A DNA stretch of 41,722 bases from Polaromonas sp. Lineage in GTDB: Bacteria; Pseudomonadota; Gammaproteobacteria; Burkholderiales; Burkholderiaceae_C. A model generated the notes under the pieces. That model searched no databases, had not been told where the DNA came from, and saw nothing but the letters and a program-made list of their open reading frames with translations. Numbering within the stretch: the first letter of the stretch is position 1; each line of letters starts with the position of its first letter. Positions 39,922-41,722 of the stretch are shown here, one piece after another. The DNA lies in NCBI RefSeq assembly GCF_030680935.1, contig NZ_JAUXUP010000045.1, positions 1 through 41,722 on the forward strand, given 5' to 3'. A program made the translations under genes and the position numbers.

Positions 39922-40761
39922 TCAACGCGCTGTTTTCCGCGCCGTCTTGCGCGGAGCAGCCTTGGCCTTTGGTTTTTTCGCAGGCGCTGCGGTTGGCGTA
40001 GGCCACGCCTGGCTGCTGCGCAGCGCGGTGTCCATGGCAGAACGGGCGCCCTTGGCAACTGTCCGGCTCGCGGTATCAGCCATGCCTCTGGCCAGGCCGC
40101 TGGCCATGCCGGTCGCGGTTTTCATCGCGTCCTTGGCCAGACCGGTCGCCATGTTTTTGGTGGCGCTCATCGTGGTCTTCCTGGCCGCGTCCTGCATGGC
40201 TGTGGTGGCGATGCTCTGAAACTGCTGGGTCAACGCCCCCCACCACTGCATCGGGTCCACCACACCGGGGGCAGGGGCCGCCGCTTTGGCGCTGCCCGTT
40301 CTGGACCTGGTGGGGGCTGCACGTTTCCCGGCAGTGGCCTGAAAACCGGTAGGCGGAATTTCAAGGCCGGAGAAGGACTTGGCCTTGTCGGCAACTTTTT
40401 GCACGCCGCCCGCCACGGTGTCTGCCACCTTGAGCTTGAAGGCATTGGCGACGTCGCCCATGTTGAAGTTCATGCCCTTGAGCGTGGCCAGTGTCATCTT
40501 CTGCACCTCCAGCGCCTGGATGGTGGCCTTGAGCGCCATGGCGTTCTGATCCAGCCAGAACTGCACCGCCTTGAGCTCTTCAATGCGTTTGTCCAGCTCC
40601 TCGACATTGAGCGTGGGTGCGATCCAGTTGCCCAGGTTAGGCAACTGGGGAATCTTCTGGGTCGCGGTGTCGGTTGCCTGTTTGGCCAGGTTCTGCAAAA
40701 AATCAAAACCAGGGACCATCTTGCCGAAACCGGCGAAGGAAGAATTGTCGGCGTCGCTCAT
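39922..40761 (-). CDS. phaM: PHB granule-associated protein PhaM
   Basis: A 279-residue PhaM-family protein. PhaM activates PHB synthase and links granules to the nucleoid. The conserved N-terminal part reads FGKMVPGFDFLQNLAKQA, then NWIAPTLNVEELDKRIEELK and AVQFWLDQNAMALKATIQAL. The middle is Ala/Thr/Met-rich helical sequence, and the end is a Lys/Ala/Pro-rich, histone-like tail (PAKKPKAKAAPRKTARKTAR) suited to DNA binding. No phaC or phasin gene is nearby. Confidence 0.88.
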   Translation of the reverse strand: MSDADNSSFAGFGKMVPGFDFLQNLAKQATDTATQKIPQLPNLGNWIAPTLNVEELDKRIEELKAVQFWLDQNAMALKATIQALEVQKMTLATLKGMNFNMGDVANAFKLKVADTVAGGVQKVADKAKSFSGLEIPPTGFQATAGKRAAPTRSRTGSAKAAAPAPGVVDPMQWWGALTQQFQSIATTAMQDAARKTTMSATKNMATGLAKDAMKTATGMASGLARGMADTASRTVAKGARSAMDTALRSSQAWPTPTAAPAKKPKAKAAPRKTARKTAR

Positions 40762-40889
40762 GTCTGTCTCCTGGTGTTGTTGTGGACGTGTGAAAAGTTC
40801 ACGATGCTTTCATTGTGCAGGGTCGCGGCGCCACGTCAACCCGTTTTATCGGCCAGCACCTTGTTGAGCCGCTCTCACAAGCAAAATCA

Positions 40890-40939
40890 GCCTCCAGCCC
40901 ATATAGCAATTGCACAAGCAGCTATCAGTTTTATAGCAA
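40890..40939 (-). repeat. 50-nt dispersed repeat, copy D
   Basis: Read on the minus strand it starts TTGCTATAAAACTGATAGCT, continues GCTTGTGC and ends GGGCTGGAGGC. It abuts the stop codon of the enoyl-CoA hydratase gene and lies upstream of phaM. Only the central block and ends match the other copies closely. Confidence 0.75.
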
Positions 40940-41722
40940 CTACGCAGCGCCAGGGCCGTAGCTGGGGGGCCGGCGCTCGCGCAGGCTGACCACGCCTTCG
41001 CGCACATCGGGCCCCGCAAAGCCCATGAACTCCAGCGCCAGCGAGGCGTCAAAGGCCGGCCCAGCCTGGCGCAGCCAGTTGTTCAGCGCGTATTTGGTCC
41101 AGCTGATGGCGGTTTGCGAACCGGCAGCCAGGCGGTCGGCCACCTCATAGGCCTTGGGTAGTAACTGGGCCTCGTCCACCGCCAGCGACACCAGACCGAT
41201 GCGCTCGGCTTCTTCGCCACTGATGGGCTCGCACAGCATCAGGTAGTACTTGGCCTTGGCCATACCGCAGAGCAAGGGCCAGACAATGGCAGCATGGTCG
41301 CCCGCCGCCACACCCAGCCGGGTATGGCCATCAACAATCTTCGCGCTTTTGGCGGCAATCGAGATGTCGGCCAGCAAACCTGCCACCAGCCCTGCGCCTA
41401 CCGCCGGGCCATGCAGGGCGCTGACAATCGGTTTATCGCAGTTGATCACGTTGTAAACCAGGTCGCGCGCTTCTTTCCAGACGCGGGTTCGGGTGGCAAA
41501 GTCGTCGGCCATGTCCTGCACCAGGGCCAGGTCGCCGCCGCCGGAAAATCCCAGCCCCTCACCGCGCAACACGGCGCAGCGCACCGAGTCGTCGCTGCCC
41601 ACGTCGCGCCAGATCTGTGCGAGCTCACGGTGACCGTCGTGGCCGGCTGTGGGCAGCTTGCCGTTGGCTGCTTTCATCTGAATGTCCAGCACCGCGCCGG
41701 CCACGCCCCGGCGGGTGATGTG
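40940..41722 (-). CDS. Enoyl-CoA hydratase/isomerase family protein, N-terminus cut by the window
   Basis: A crotonase-fold protein, 260 codons of which are visible; its start lies beyond the right edge. The frame is open to the edge (it reads [19 protein letters not shown]), so the GTG at 41704 is an internal codon. The oxyanion-hole motifs are [20 protein letters not shown] and [40 protein letters not shown] continues the active-site region. It would hydrate or isomerise an acyl-CoA, but the substrate is not predictable. Its stop touches a 50-nt repeat. Confidence 0.88.
   Translation of the reverse strand, partial: HITRRGVAGAVLDIQMKAANGKLPTAGHDGHRELAQIWRDVGSDDSVRCAVLRGEGLGFSGGGDLALVQDMADDFATRTRVWKEARDLVYNVINCDKPIVSALHGPAVGAGLVAGLLADISIAAKSAKIVDGHTRLGVAAGDHAAIVWPLLCGMAKAKYYLMLCEPISGEEAERIGLVSLAVDEAQLLPKAYEVADRLAAGSQTAISWTKYALNNWLRQAGPAFDASLALEFMGFAGPDVREGVVSLRERRPPSYGPGAA

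Overview
The window looks like a chromosomal segment of a high-GC betaproteobacterium of the Burkholderiales, most probably Comamonadaceae (Polaromonas/Rhodoferax-like). The signs are a PhaM-type PHB granule protein, a redox-cysteine OxyR beside recG and dps, the ribosomal-protein order, and four copies of a 50-nt dispersed repeat (core ATAGCTGCTTGCGC) that I associate from memory with this family. No prophage, insertion sequence, transposase or CRISPR array is visible. Assignments rest on reading translated motifs; no database search was run.

Layout. (1) Positions 1-5196, minus strand: a type I secretion cluster for a giant surface adhesin. It holds a LapB-like ABC exporter, a LapC/HlyD-like adaptor, a LuxR-type regulator with a degenerate receiver, and the N-terminal 277 codons of a retention-module/VCBS adhesin that runs off the left edge. 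(2) 5638-14924, minus strand: the spc and alpha ribosomal operons (rplN to rplQ, including secY, infA, rpmJ and rpoA), followed by the initiator tRNA and a terminator. The S10-operon genes that often sit upstream of rplN are absent; instead there is a strong promoter and a leader with a possible 13-residue leader peptide. (3) 15073-25345: a complete glycerol uptake and catabolism locus of the Rhizobium glpSTPQUV type. A two-ATPase, two-permease ABC importer, the small membrane protein GlpU, the binding protein GlpV and glycerol-3-phosphate dehydrogenase GlpD run leftward; the repressor GlpR and glycerol kinase GlpK run rightward from a shared control region with TTTCGA repeats. (4) 25391-32661: a Tat-type exported phytase-like protein, proC, ubiA, dps, oxyR and recG, with a roughly 440-nt hairpin-rich intergenic element between oxyR and recG. 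(5) 32679-35933, plus strand: the queuosine pair queA-tgt and an aldo/keto reductase. (6) 35999-41722, minus strand: a secreted Ig-like repeat protein, a coiled-coil/zinc-ribbon membrane protein, a FIST protein, PhaM, and an enoyl-CoA hydratase cut by the right edge.

How the parts work together. Glycerol would enter through GlpSTPQUV, be phosphorylated by GlpK and oxidised by GlpD to dihydroxyacetone phosphate, with GlpR controlling the divergent units. The exporter, adaptor and regulator plausibly deliver and control the adhesin. Dps beside OxyR fits peroxide defence.

Most interesting signals: an asymmetric pair of glycerol-transporter ATPases in which both motif losses fall in the same composite ATP site; a short ORF with a full Shine-Dalgarno ahead of rplN; copies of the 50-nt repeat that form part of the ubiA coding sequence and supply the stop codon of the aldo/keto reductase; a receiver without its phosphoacceptor aspartate in the adhesin cluster; and initiator tRNA placed directly behind rplQ.
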